From an uncultured Eubacteriales bacterium (GTDB lineage: Bacteria > Bacillota > Clostridia > Lachnospirales > Lachnospiraceae), in assembly GCA_900315015.1 (NCBI GenBank), contig OMXJ01000003.1:62001-126000 (forward strand): 64,000 bases of DNA, in the 5' to 3' direction. How positions within the stretch are numbered: position 1 is the stretch's first letter; each line of letters begins with the position of its first letter. Positions 52,893 to 62,239 of this stretch are shown here, piece by piece. The notes below the pieces were generated by a model that was not told the DNA's origin, ran no database searches, and saw only the letters and a program-made list of their open reading frames with translations. The position numbers and the translations under genes are program-made.

Positions 52893-53453
52893 ATGGAATT
52901 TAAGAGCATGGATAAGGGGCAGGAAGGTAAGTTCATCACAAGATATGACCTTCACTACGTGACAGTAGACAATAAAGAAAAGGTGTATGAAATAATAAGC
53001 AGAAATAAGAATCTTAAAAGTTTCGAAGAGCTTCATGATAAAACAGCAGATGCAGTAGTACTGATAATGCATAATAAGGAAAATAATAAGATCTTACTGA
53101 ATAAGGAATATAGAATGGCAGTAGGAGACTGGGTTTATAATTTTCCAGCAGGCCTGATAGATCCAGGTGAAACACCTGAAATAGCAGCGGCTAGAGAACT
53201 TAGAGAAGAAACGGGACTTCATCTTGATAGCATAGATGATTTTATTGGTGAAAGCTATAGTGCAGTAGGCTTTTCAAACGAAAAGAATGTCTGCGTAGTA
53301 GGAACAGCATCAGGAGAAATCTGTGCTAGTGATTCAAGCCTTGAGGAGATAGAAGCGGGCTGGTTTACTAAAAGTGAGATAAGAGAGCTATTAAAGAAAT
53401 GCGCCTTTGCCGCAAGAACTCAGGCCTATTGTTATCTTTGGAGCAAGGAATAA
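52893..53453 (+). CDS. NUDIX hydrolase, probable ADP-ribose pyrophosphatase
   Basis: A 186-residue NUDIX enzyme. The Nudix box is complete in AGLIDPGETPEIAAARELREETGL near 89-112 (G, E, REL, EE, G). The preceding YRMAVGDWVYNFPAGLID segment and the overall length resemble ADP-ribose pyrophosphatases (NudF type). The catalytic acidic residues are in the C-terminal EEIEAGWFTKSEI region. Substrate assignment is by resemblance only. Confidence 0.85.
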   Translation: MEFKSMDKGQEGKFITRYDLHYVTVDNKEKVYEIISRNKNLKSFEELHDKTADAVVLIMHNKENNKILLNKEYRMAVGDWVYNFPAGLIDPGETPEIAAARELREETGLHLDSIDDFIGESYSAVGFSNEKNVCVVGTASGEICASDSSLEEIEAGWFTKSEIRELLKKCAFAARTQAYCYLWSKE

Positions 53454-53563
53454 TAAAAAAAGAAGCTTTAAAGAAATGGTCACGGAAAGAACACTAAATT
53501 TACACAAAAATGTGTGAAGATAAGAGAAAAGTGACTTGGCAAAAAGGCAGGAAAGGAGAGTTT

Positions 53564-54133
53564 ATGCTAGAAGCAGTGCAGAATTTGGATTGGAGCATTC
53601 TAGAATGGATCCAGGAGGTATTTAAAAGCGATTTTTCGGATTTCTTCTTTAAGAACATAACAGTACTTGGAAATGCTGGAATATTCTGGGTTTTAATGTC
53701 GATAGCAATGCTGTTTTCAAAAAAATATAGAAAACATGGAATAGCAGCAATAGTAGCTTTAATACTTCAGCTTATAATAATAAATCTAATAGTAAAAAAT
53801 GCAGTGGCAAGATCTAGACCATTTACATTAGATCCTTCCATTACACTATTATTAAAGGCTCCAACAGATTATTCCTTCCCATCAGGACATACTTTCTGTT
53901 CGGTAATTGGAGCATATATGGCAACTAGAGCAAATTGGAAGTTCGGGCTTTTCGCAATACCGATTGCTGTATTGATAGCCTTCTCAAGACTATATCTTCA
54001 GGTGCATTTCCCATCAGATGTAGTATCAGGTGCAGTAATGGGACTTTTACTTTCGGTAATTACCCTGTATGTAACAAATAAAGTATATTTAAAAAGAAAG
54101 ACAAAAGACTCAGTACCTGAGGCGGCTATATAA
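53564..54133 (+). CDS. PAP2-family membrane phosphatase
   Basis: A 189-residue membrane phosphatase, possibly acting on undecaprenyl diphosphate or phosphatidate. The three PAP2 motifs are present: KNAVARSRPF (KxxxxxxRP), PSGHT, and SRLYLQVHFPSD (SRxxxxxHxxxD). About five hydrophobic segments. The ATG at 53564 has AAAGGAGAG upstream and is preferred over an in-frame ATG at 53510. It complements UppP in this window if it acts on the same lipid. Confidence 0.88.
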   Translation: MLEAVQNLDWSILEWIQEVFKSDFSDFFFKNITVLGNAGIFWVLMSIAMLFSKKYRKHGIAAIVALILQLIIINLIVKNAVARSRPFTLDPSITLLLKAPTDYSFPSGHTFCSVIGAYMATRANWKFGLFAIPIAVLIAFSRLYLQVHFPSDVVSGAVMGLLLSVITLYVTNKVYLKRKTKDSVPEAAI

Positions 54134-54164
54134 AAATAGATACTTGATTTAGGTTGTCTTTATC

Positions 54165-54207
54165 AGCCTCTTATGCTATAATAAGGTTTAGCATAAGGGG
54201 CTTTTTT
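54165..54207 (+). terminator. Intrinsic terminator after the PAP2 gene
   Basis: A 14-bp stem (54165-54178 with 54189-54202, one U-G) is followed by six T. The loop contains an incidental TATAAT. The following 54209-54415 shows only a short GCGAAA/TTTTCGC hairpin and no gene. Confidence 0.9.
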
Positions 54208-54415
54208 ATGTTTGTTTTCGGCGAAATCGTTTTCGCACTGGATGTAATCCCTACTTCATAATCCTATACATTGATTGTATTATTTCGATAAGGATGAGGA
54301 CCTAGAAGATGTAATACTCTAGAAACGAATAATACTCTAGGAAAGTATGATAATTGCCGGAATATAATCCTTGAAAAATATAAAAGCCCTAAAGATAAGA
54401 AGAAGGTAAAGAAAA

Positions 54416-55180
54416 ATGGAGAAGCTATTTGATATAAACGAAGAAGGCTTTAGTGTGAGATGCAAGCTCTTCTTTAATAAGGATATCCATGCTGTCAATA
54501 ACGTAGTAATTGCAACACATGGCTTTGGAGGCTTTAAAGATAATAATTCCATAGCAAGATTTGCTGAAAAAATAATATCAAAGTATAAGAATTATGGAGT
54601 AATTTGCTTTGACTGGCCGTGTCATGGAATGGATGCAAGAAAGAAGCTAAGGCTTGAGGAATGCATGACATACATGAGGCTCGTAGTCAGCTATGCAAAA
54701 GAAAAGCTGAATGCAGAAAATGTATATAATTATTCAACCAGCTTTGGAGGCTATCTTACACTAAAGTATGTGGCTGAAAAGGAAAATCCGTTTGCTAAGA
54801 TAGCGCTAAGATGCCCGGCAATAAAAATGTATGATGTCATGGACAGCCATATGTCTGAAGAAGATAGAGTAAAGCTGTCAAAAAATAAGGATGTGATAAG
54901 CGGCCATGAAAGAAAAATAGTAATAGATAAGGCATTTATGGATGAACTTAAGGAATGTGACATCACCAAAAAAGATTATATGGATTATGCAGACAGCATG
55001 CTGATAATTCATGGAACGAAGGATGAAATGGTTCCAATAAGCTATTCAGAAGAATTTTCAGATAATAATGTAATAGAGCTTATCAAGGTAGAAGGCGCAG
55101 ATCATCGCTTCATGGACCAAAAGAAGCTTGATTTTGCAATTCAGAAAATTATAGAATTCTTTGCACCAAAAGAAGCTTAA
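54416..55180 (+). CDS. Alpha/beta hydrolase
   Basis: A 254-residue serine hydrolase. The oxyanion-hole motif is ATHGFGG near residues 31-37, the nucleophile is in YSTSFGGY, the acid in IIHGTKDEMVP and the His in EGADHRFMD. It resembles small-molecule esterases or the lysophospholipase-like group of the fold; the substrate is unknown. It has no signal peptide. A weak AAGAAGG lies before the ATG. Confidence 0.85.
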   Translation: MEKLFDINEEGFSVRCKLFFNKDIHAVNNVVIATHGFGGFKDNNSIARFAEKIISKYKNYGVICFDWPCHGMDARKKLRLEECMTYMRLVVSYAKEKLNAENVYNYSTSFGGYLTLKYVAEKENPFAKIALRCPAIKMYDVMDSHMSEEDRVKLSKNKDVISGHERKIVIDKAFMDELKECDITKKDYMDYADSMLIIHGTKDEMVPISYSEEFSDNNVIELIKVEGADHRFMDQKKLDFAIQKIIEFFAPKEA

Positions 55181-55292
55181 GTTGCAGTGTTAATGGGCAC
55201 TGCAATAAGTTTGTTTAAAAATCAAAAATAGGAATAATAATGATGCGAAAATAGAAGAATAGCATAAGAATAGAAAATATAGAGGAAATAAT

Positions 55293-56504
55293 ATGAGCGA
55301 AGCAGTGGTAGTTTTAAAAAAGGGAGAAGGCAGAACTCTTAAATCGGGCGGAGCCTGGGTATTTGATAATGAGATAGCATCAATCACAGGAAGCTATGAG
55401 AATGGCGATATAGTATTAGTGAATGATTTTGATGGCTATGTTATGGGAAGAGGCTTTATAAATGATAATTCTAAAATAAGAATTCGTATGATGACAAGAA
55501 AAAAGGATCAGATAATCGATGATGAATTCATACGCATGAGAGTAAAGAATGCATGGGAATATCGTAAAAGTGTTCTTCTAGAAAAGGATTTAAATAGCTG
55601 CAGAGTAATATTTGGCGAAGCAGATTTCCTGCCAGGACTTGTAATAGATAAGTATGCAGATGTGCTTGTGGTTGAATCTTTAGCTCTTGGAATAGACAGA
55701 TTTAAAGAAAAAATTGTAAGTATGCTAAAGGAAATAATGGCAGAAGACGGTTTTAACATAAAGGGTGTATATGAGCGCTCGGATGCACCAGTTCGCAAAA
55801 AGGAGGGAATGTTTCCTCATAAGGGCTTCATCGGTGAAGAATTTGATACAAATGTAGAGATAATAGAAAACGGCGTCCATTATATGGTAGATGTGGTAAA
55901 CGGCCAAAAGACAGGCTTTTTCCTGGACCAGAAATATAATAGATTAAGTATCCAGAGATTATGTAAGGGAAAGAGAGTGTTAGATTGCTTCACCCATATG
56001 GGAACCTTTGCACTAAATGCAGGAATTGGCGGTGCAGCGGAGGTTACAGGACTTGATATTTCAGCATTTGCAGTAGCCCAGGCAACGGAAAATGCAAAGC
56101 TCAATGGCCTCTCAGAAACTGTGAAATTTAAAGAGGCTAATGTCTTAGATGAGCTTCCAAAGCTAGCGGCAGCCGGAGAGCAGTATGATGTGGTAATACT
56201 TGATCCACCGGCCTTTACAAAATCGCGTGAAGCAACCAAAAATGCAATGAAGGGGTACCGCGAAATAAATATAAAGGGACTAAAGCTTGTTAAGGACGGA
56301 GGATACCTTGCAACCTGTTCGTGCTCGCATTTCATGACACAGGATTTGTTTGTTAAAATCATAGGTCAGGCAGCTACAGCAGCTCATAAAAGACTGCGCC
56401 AGGTAGAATTTCGTACCCAGGCCCCGGATCATCCGATACTATGGGCAGCAGATGAAAGCTATTATTTAAAGTTTTTGGTATTTCAGGTTGTGGACGAAAA
56501 ATAA
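55293..56504 (+). CDS. rlmI: Class I SAM-dependent rRNA methyltransferase (RlmI-like)
   Basis: A 403-residue enzyme that methylates 23S rRNA cytosine (RlmI type, m5C) or a related position. An N-terminal PUA domain (about 1-75, LKKGEGRTLKSGGAWVFDNE) is followed by the EEFDTN/VNGQKTGFFLDQKYNR core. The SAM-binding LDCFTHMGTFALNAG is near 229-243 and DVVILDPPAFTKSR near 301-314. ATCSCSHFM near 350 carries the cysteines. Length fits the family. Confidence 0.9.
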   Translation: MSEAVVVLKKGEGRTLKSGGAWVFDNEIASITGSYENGDIVLVNDFDGYVMGRGFINDNSKIRIRMMTRKKDQIIDDEFIRMRVKNAWEYRKSVLLEKDLNSCRVIFGEADFLPGLVIDKYADVLVVESLALGIDRFKEKIVSMLKEIMAEDGFNIKGVYERSDAPVRKKEGMFPHKGFIGEEFDTNVEIIENGVHYMVDVVNGQKTGFFLDQKYNRLSIQRLCKGKRVLDCFTHMGTFALNAGIGGAAEVTGLDISAFAVAQATENAKLNGLSETVKFKEANVLDELPKLAAAGEQYDVVILDPPAFTKSREATKNAMKGYREINIKGLKLVKDGGYLATCSCSHFMTQDLFVKIIGQAATAAHKRLRQVEFRTQAPDHPILWAADESYYLKFLVFQVVDEK

Positions 56505-56672
56505 AAAAAAATTCCTCTTTCATTCTTGTTAAAAATGTGTTAAAATAATAATATAATTTGATAGTTTTCTAAATGCTTGATTCTTAAGCTTTTAATTTTT
56601 ATTTGCATAAAGGTAATTATAGTACTTTTTTTTACGTTAATAAAATAAATATAAGCAAGGGGATTACATATT

Positions 56673-58817
56673 ATGACAATAAATGACGGATTATATTTTG
56701 CAACAGCAACTATTTCGCTGATATGTCTGGTATATAGAGGTTATAGAAGATACAGGACCACTGATGCACGTAAAATGCTCACGTTCATCTTTTTGAACCT
56801 TTTTCTGACAGGCTTTTTTGAAGTGCTTAAGGATTGGTATATTTCAGAAGGTTTCTCGCTTGCCTCAGAGGTTCGTACAATTGAGACAATAATCTACTTT
56901 GCGCTGCATAATCTTCTTTCACCATGCTTTGCATATTACATTGTGCTGATAAACGGTGCAGCAAAGAACAAGGGAAGGGATTATACGGTATGGTTCTTTA
57001 CACCGATGGCAATCTCGCAGATAGTTCTTGCTGTTACTCCGGCAACAAACTTTGCATATGGCTATGATGAACAGGGCAATTACTACCGTGGACCTGGTAT
57101 GATTGTTTTCTACCTGGTTGCATTATTTTATTTTGTATATCTTGTTTATTCACTACATAAGACAAAGAATGTACTTAAAAGTGATTATATAAAGGGATAT
57201 CCGATATTTCTTGGTACAGTAGTAGTTGGTATTTTAATTACGCTTATCAGTGCAGATTTCCAGCTCGAGCCTGTAACTGAAGCAGTTGCAGCAGTTGGAC
57301 TTATGCTTACAATCGACTGTAATGATGGTCTTATTGATATTAAGACAGGCTGGCCTAATAAGGCATGGCTTAAGATGAACGTAAGACTATATGATGTATA
57401 TAAATATAACTATACCTTTATTACGGTTCGTTTCCTGAATCTCAATAATTATAAGGATTCAATGGCATCATCAGTAAGAAATAACATAGTAAATAAGTTA
57501 TCAGACCTTATTGAGAATGCAGCACCGGATTGTGAAATCTACCGTTATGATGAATCAACCTTCACTGTTGTAGTATCAGAGCAGCTTGATGAAGAAAAGA
57601 TATCAGAGGATATTATTAATTCCTTTGGAAAGGCAATCCATTCAGATATTAGTGACATTGATATCAGAACCGTCATTTCCATAGCAAAGGTACCAGAAGA
57701 CATCGAGTCCTGGGAGTCTCATGAAAGACTTATAGAATATGTACCAGAATCAGCAAATTCCCAGCTTACAGTACTTGAAAGTCATGATCTTACCTTCATA
57801 AAGAGAGAAAATGAAATAAAGGAAGCTCTTCATAGAGCTATTGTAAATCAGGGCTTTGATGTTTTCTATCAGCCTATCTGGGAAAGAAGTTCAGGAAAGA
57901 TAGTAGCCTGTGAAGCTCTCTGTAGACTTTATGATAGTGAGCTTGGTTCAGTTCCACCAGGAGAATTCATAAAGATAGCTGAAAAGAACGGAATGATCGT
58001 AGATTTAGGCTATATAGTATTCGAAAAGGTGTGCAGAGCAATCAGCGCCCATAAGCTCTGGAATCTTGGAATAAAGAAGGTAGAAATCAATCTTTCACCA
58101 TTCCAACTTTTAGCAAGAGGCTTAGCGGACCGGTTAGAAAAGATACTTTATAAGTATTCTGTTCCAGTAAATATGATTAATTTTGAAATAACTGAGACAG
58201 CCCCTAATGATTCAAGGAAGGATTTTACTGATGTAATATCAAAGCTTACCTCAATGGGCTTTAAGCTATCATTAGATGATTATGGAACAGCATATTCAAA
58301 TATCTCAAATGTAATGTCGAACAACTATTCAAACATCAAGATCGATGCAAGCATTCTTTGGGAGGCAGAAAAAGATAGAAGTACTAAGGAGCTTCTTAGA
58401 TCTACAATCCAGACACTTAAGAACGCAGGAAATAATATCGTTCAGGAAGGTGTAGAGACAGAAAAGCAGCTTATATTTGTAACTGATGCAGGTGCTAATC
58501 TTGTACAGGGCTACTACTTCTCAAAGCCATTACCTATAGAGGAATTTGTAAGGTTCGTTAAGGACTTTAATACAAAGAATGATATAAAGGTAAATCATAA
58601 AGAAGAGGTAGATGCAGGAAAAGACGGCGGAATCTCAAATAAGGCTGAAAAGAAGGAAGAAGCTGAAAAGGATAAGGCAGTATCTGAAAAAGAAAAGGCA
58701 GTATCAGAAAAGGATAAAGCCGTATCCGAAAAAGATAAGGATGCAAAGAAGGAAGAAGCTAATAAGCCGGCAAATAATAATTACAATGCCAAGAAGCATG
58801 GCAAAAAGAAGAAATAA
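56673..58817 (+). CDS. Membrane-anchored EAL c-di-GMP phosphodiesterase with degenerate GGDEF domain (copy 1)
   Basis: A 714-residue protein. About seven membrane segments (1-230) form an unnamed sensor. The GGDEF-like domain (about 228-375) has RYDESTF where the active site should be, so cyclase activity is not expected. The EAL domain (about 390-635) keeps CEALCR (ExLxR), EINLSP, FEITET, LDDYGTAYS, IKIDA, QEGVET and VQGYYFSKP, so it should hydrolyse c-di-GMP. The tail (640-714) is Lys/Glu/Ser-rich with DKAVSEK repeats. It is a paralogue of the gene at 59835-61742, with the patatin gene between. Confidence 0.88.
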   Translation: MTINDGLYFATATISLICLVYRGYRRYRTTDARKMLTFIFLNLFLTGFFEVLKDWYISEGFSLASEVRTIETIIYFALHNLLSPCFAYYIVLINGAAKNKGRDYTVWFFTPMAISQIVLAVTPATNFAYGYDEQGNYYRGPGMIVFYLVALFYFVYLVYSLHKTKNVLKSDYIKGYPIFLGTVVVGILITLISADFQLEPVTEAVAAVGLMLTIDCNDGLIDIKTGWPNKAWLKMNVRLYDVYKYNYTFITVRFLNLNNYKDSMASSVRNNIVNKLSDLIENAAPDCEIYRYDESTFTVVVSEQLDEEKISEDIINSFGKAIHSDISDIDIRTVISIAKVPEDIESWESHERLIEYVPESANSQLTVLESHDLTFIKRENEIKEALHRAIVNQGFDVFYQPIWERSSGKIVACEALCRLYDSELGSVPPGEFIKIAEKNGMIVDLGYIVFEKVCRAISAHKLWNLGIKKVEINLSPFQLLARGLADRLEKILYKYSVPVNMINFEITETAPNDSRKDFTDVISKLTSMGFKLSLDDYGTAYSNISNVMSNNYSNIKIDASILWEAEKDRSTKELLRSTIQTLKNAGNNIVQEGVETEKQLIFVTDAGANLVQGYYFSKPLPIEEFVRFVKDFNTKNDIKVNHKEEVDAGKDGGISNKAEKKEEAEKDKAVSEKEKAVSEKDKAVSEKDKDAKKEEANKPANNNYNAKKHGKKKK

Positions 58818-58840
58818 TTGAATTAAGAAATTTGATTAAA

Positions 58841-58874
58841 AAAAGCGATAAAATCAGATTTTATCGCTTTTTTT
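58841..58874 (+). terminator. Intrinsic terminator between copy 1 and the patatin gene
   Basis: A perfect 14-bp stem (58841-58854 with 58858-58871) with a 3-nt loop, followed by T. Confidence 0.9.
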
Positions 58875-58893
58875 ATGAAGGGAGTTTTTGGTA

Positions 58894-59727
58894 ATGAAAA
58901 CAGCATTAGTACTTGAAGGCGGAGCAATGAGAGGAATATATACAGCGGGTATTCTAGATGCCTTTATGGAAAAGGAAGTAAAATTTGATGCAATAATAGG
59001 AGTATCAGCAGGAGCTTTATTTGGAGTAAATTATCTTTCAGAGCAAAAAGGAAGAGCCATAAGATACAATAAAAAATACAACTCAGATCCAAATTACATG
59101 GGAATAAAGCCGCTTATCAAAACTGGAAACTTTTTTGATACTGAATATGCCTATGAAAAGGTCCCACGTGAATTAGATCCGTTTGATGATGAGACTTTTA
59201 AGAAAAATGCAGAAAAAATACCATTTTATGCAGTCCTCACAAATATGGAAACGGGAAAGCCGGCTTATAATAGAATAAGATGCGCTTTCAATCAGATGGA
59301 TGAACTGAGAGCATCGGGTTCAATGCCATTTGTATCAAAGCCGGTAGAGCTTTTTGGAAAGCTTTATTTAGATGGCGGAATAGCGGATAGCATTCCTTTT
59401 GAGTACATGCTAAAAAAAGGCTATGACAGAGTTGTAGTAGTGATGACAAAAAGCAGGGAATTTGTCAGAAAGCCGATGAATAAGGTGATGGTAGATCTTG
59501 TTTTTAAGGAGAAGTATCCGAAATTTGCAAGAGCCTTGAGAAACAGACATATAATGTATAATAGACAGGTTGAAAAGCTTACAGAGCTAGAAAAAGAAGG
59601 AAAGGCGATAGTAATAAGACCATCTATGGAGCTTAATGTAGGAAGAAGTGAAAAGAATCCGGAAAAGCTCCAGAGCCTTTATGATTTGGGCATAAGTGAT
59701 GCAGCTGCTTTCATTGACAAAATCTAA
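58894..59727 (+). CDS. Patatin-like phospholipase
   Basis: A 277-residue cytoplasmic patatin of the YjjU-like group. The oxyanion motif is LEGGAMRGIYTAG near residue 7, the nucleophile S is in GVSAG near 40, and the catalytic Asp is in LDGGIADSIP near 159-168. No other domain. The ATG at 58894 is chosen because GAAGGGAG lies 9 nt upstream; a TTG at 58888 is too close to the ribosome site. It sits between two paralogous EAL genes; a functional link is inference only. Confidence 0.9.
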   Translation: MKTALVLEGGAMRGIYTAGILDAFMEKEVKFDAIIGVSAGALFGVNYLSEQKGRAIRYNKKYNSDPNYMGIKPLIKTGNFFDTEYAYEKVPRELDPFDDETFKKNAEKIPFYAVLTNMETGKPAYNRIRCAFNQMDELRASGSMPFVSKPVELFGKLYLDGGIADSIPFEYMLKKGYDRVVVVMTKSREFVRKPMNKVMVDLVFKEKYPKFARALRNRHIMYNRQVEKLTELEKEGKAIVIRPSMELNVGRSEKNPEKLQSLYDLGISDAAAFIDKI

Positions 59728-59834
59728 CAGAAGTGCTATACTTATGGTGTTGAGGTGATTGTATTATTTGTAATTTATTGTGATAATAATACAATTATGT
59801 TGAGGTTTTTTAAAGATGAATGGATAGGTAAAGT

Positions 59835-61742
59835 ATGAGTGTAAATATCGGACTATATATTTCAGCTTCAATACTATGTATTTCCTGTATTATATATCGT
59901 TACTTAAGAAGGTATCGAAAAACTGTTGAACGTAGGGTTTTAAGCTTGCTTCTTTGGAATGTTACTGCAACAGCTGTTTTAGATCTGGTTAAAAATGTTA
60001 CAGCATCACTTGATCCGGTTCAATGGTCAACTTTTAATTATATTGATACTTTTTTGTTCTTCTTGCTTCATTCAATGCTGCCACCACTATTTACGTATTA
60101 TATACTTCTCTTAAATGGTGTGGCAAAGAACAAAACATTAAAATATAGGGTATGCTTCTTTACACCATTTATAATTACAGAAGCATTTGTGTTATTAACG
60201 CCTTTATTTGATATTATCTATTATTATGACGAAAATGGAGTATATCATAGGGGAAACGGCGTATATGTAGCGTATATTTCAGCTGTGTTATATATGTTTA
60301 TCGCCGTTGGAACAGTTATAAAAACGGGAAAGATCCTTCGTAACAGGTATATGAAGGGTTATGAACTGTATTTTACGGTTGTAGTAGCGGGTATGGTTAT
60401 TCAGGCGATATGGCCAAATATAAAAGTTGAAGCGTTTACGGACATAGTAGGTCTACTTGGAATAATGCTGACTGTAGACTGTAATGAAGGTCTTATTGAT
60501 GAATATACAGGCCTTCCAAACAAAGCATCCTTTGAGATAAATGCGGGCCTGTATTTACTACATAAGTACAAGTGTTCGATGATCAGTATGAGATTTCAGA
60601 ACCTTAAGACATTTAAGAATATCTTTATTGCAGGACACGGTGACCGTGTAGGAATGAAGCTCTTTAGTGAAATTCAGAGTGTCACAGAAGGATGTGAAAT
60701 ATACAAATATGATGAAAAAACTTTAGTAATACTTGTGTTTGAAGGTCTTGATAAAGATAGGATAGCGAAGGATATTGAAGGTATAGTTGAAAAGACAATT
60801 ACTCTTGGAGAATTTAATATCAATCTTAGGACAATAATCTCTGTAGCAAGCATTCCAGAGGATGTTGATTCTATAGAAGGAATCGAAAGAATGGCAGAAT
60901 ATGAGCCGCAGAGCATCAATAAGCAGGTTACTATATTAGAAGGTGATTCCCTAGATTACATAAAGAGAGAAGATATAGTAGAAGAAGCCGTATATAGAGC
61001 TATAGTTGATAAGAGCTTTGAAGTATATTACCAGCCTATATGGGAAAAGGAATCAGGTAAAATTATATCATGCGAAGCTTTGTGCAGGCTAAATGATAGT
61101 AAATTGGGCTTTGTACCGCCTTCAGAATTTATCCCTATATCAGAGAAAAATGGGAATATAATAGCGATTGGCGATATTGTATTCGAAAAGGTATGCAGGG
61201 ATATCGTGGAGCTTGATTTTGAAGGAATCGGAATTGAATGTGTAGAGGTCAATCTATCACTTTATCAGCTGTTAGCAAGAAAACTCACGGAAAGATACAA
61301 GGAATTTCTAAATAAATATGGCATTCCAACTAGGATGATTAATCTTGAAATTACAGAGACGGCAGCCTCGTTTGAATCAGCAGATTTCGGAAAGACCTTA
61401 GAAGAACTTATGGAAATGGGCTTTTCACTTTCACTTGATGATTATGGAACGGCATATTCTAATATCGAAAATGTATTGACTGTTAATTATAAAAACATCA
61501 AGATAGATTCTAAGATACTATGGGATTCAGATAGTAACGTAAATTTTAGAAATCTTCTTGGATCAACTATAGCTTCCTTTAGAAAAATGGGTAATAATAT
61601 TATCCAGGAGGGTGTTGAAACGAAGGAACAGCTCGATTTTGTTACTGAGGCCGGAGCCAATCTCATACAGGGCTATTATTTCTCAAAGCCTCTTAGAAGA
61701 GATGAGTTTGTAAAATTTGTAAAGAAATTTAATAATGTATAG
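59835..61742 (+). CDS. Membrane-anchored EAL c-di-GMP phosphodiesterase with degenerate GGDEF domain (copy 2)
   Basis: A 635-residue paralogue of the 56673 gene, alike over the whole membrane part (FFTPFIITE, YYDENGVYHRGNG) and the EAL domain. The GGDEF-like active site reads KYDEKTL and is degenerate. The EAL domain keeps CEALCR, EVNLSL, LEITET, LDDYGTAYS, IKIDS, QEGVET and IQGYYFSKP. It lacks the charged tail of copy 1. It is followed 16 bp later by the DUF1294 gene. Confidence 0.88.
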   Translation: MSVNIGLYISASILCISCIIYRYLRRYRKTVERRVLSLLLWNVTATAVLDLVKNVTASLDPVQWSTFNYIDTFLFFLLHSMLPPLFTYYILLLNGVAKNKTLKYRVCFFTPFIITEAFVLLTPLFDIIYYYDENGVYHRGNGVYVAYISAVLYMFIAVGTVIKTGKILRNRYMKGYELYFTVVVAGMVIQAIWPNIKVEAFTDIVGLLGIMLTVDCNEGLIDEYTGLPNKASFEINAGLYLLHKYKCSMISMRFQNLKTFKNIFIAGHGDRVGMKLFSEIQSVTEGCEIYKYDEKTLVILVFEGLDKDRIAKDIEGIVEKTITLGEFNINLRTIISVASIPEDVDSIEGIERMAEYEPQSINKQVTILEGDSLDYIKREDIVEEAVYRAIVDKSFEVYYQPIWEKESGKIISCEALCRLNDSKLGFVPPSEFIPISEKNGNIIAIGDIVFEKVCRDIVELDFEGIGIECVEVNLSLYQLLARKLTERYKEFLNKYGIPTRMINLEITETAASFESADFGKTLEELMEMGFSLSLDDYGTAYSNIENVLTVNYKNIKIDSKILWDSDSNVNFRNLLGSTIASFRKMGNNIIQEGVETKEQLDFVTEAGANLIQGYYFSKPLRRDEFVKFVKKFNNV

Positions 61743-61758
61743 TTTTAAGGAGTTTTAA

Positions 61759-62031
61759 ATGGTATTAGTAGTTTATCTTGCTGCCATAAATCTGTTAGCT
61801 TTTGTAATGTATGGCATAGATAAGAGAAAAGCGATAAAGGGAGCAAGAAGGATACCGGAAAAGACTTTGATTCTTCTAGCAGTTCTAGGCGGAGCAATAG
61901 GAGCATTTATTGGAATGCATGTGTTCCATCATAAGACAAAGAAGCCAAAGTTTTTTATAACTGTACCGATTTTTGCAGTTCTTTATATTGCATTGATAGT
62001 ATTTTGTCTATACAAGAATATCTTATTTTAA
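61759..62031 (+). CDS. DUF1294 membrane protein
   Basis: A 90-residue protein with three hydrophobic segments. The family motif YGIDKRKAIKGARRIPEKTL and GGAIGAFIGMHVFHHKTKKPKF are both clear. Function is unknown. TAAGGAG precedes the ATG. Being 16 bp after EAL copy 2, it is probably co-transcribed with it. Confidence 0.9.
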   Translation: MVLVVYLAAINLLAFVMYGIDKRKAIKGARRIPEKTLILLAVLGGAIGAFIGMHVFHHKTKKPKFFITVPIFAVLYIALIVFCLYKNILF

Positions 62032-62039
62032 TAATTTCT

Positions 62040-62070
62040 CGGGTGCTGTGAAAATAGCACCCGTATTTTT
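62040..62070 (+). terminator. Intrinsic terminator after the DUF1294 gene
   Basis: CGGGTGCT (62040-62047) pairs with AGCACCCG (62056-62063), followed by TATTTTT. Confidence 0.9.
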
Positions 62071-62184
62071 GTGATGAACAAGGTGCATATAAGATATTTG
62101 CAAGTTGTATCTATTTAAGATATGGAATAAGAGATAGTAATAAATGAAGTACCAAAATTTGTGTTTGCATTTTGGGGGTAATAG

Positions 62185-62190
62185 TATAAT
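62185..62190 (+). promoter_or_regulatory. Candidate -10 of the PK-like gene
   Basis: TATAAT lies about 50 nt before the start codon. The possible -35 hexamers are not at standard spacing. Confidence 0.4.
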
Positions 62191-62239
62191 AATGATAAAG
62201 TCAGAAATATAAGAGAAAACTGGAAAAGAGGATTTAAAA

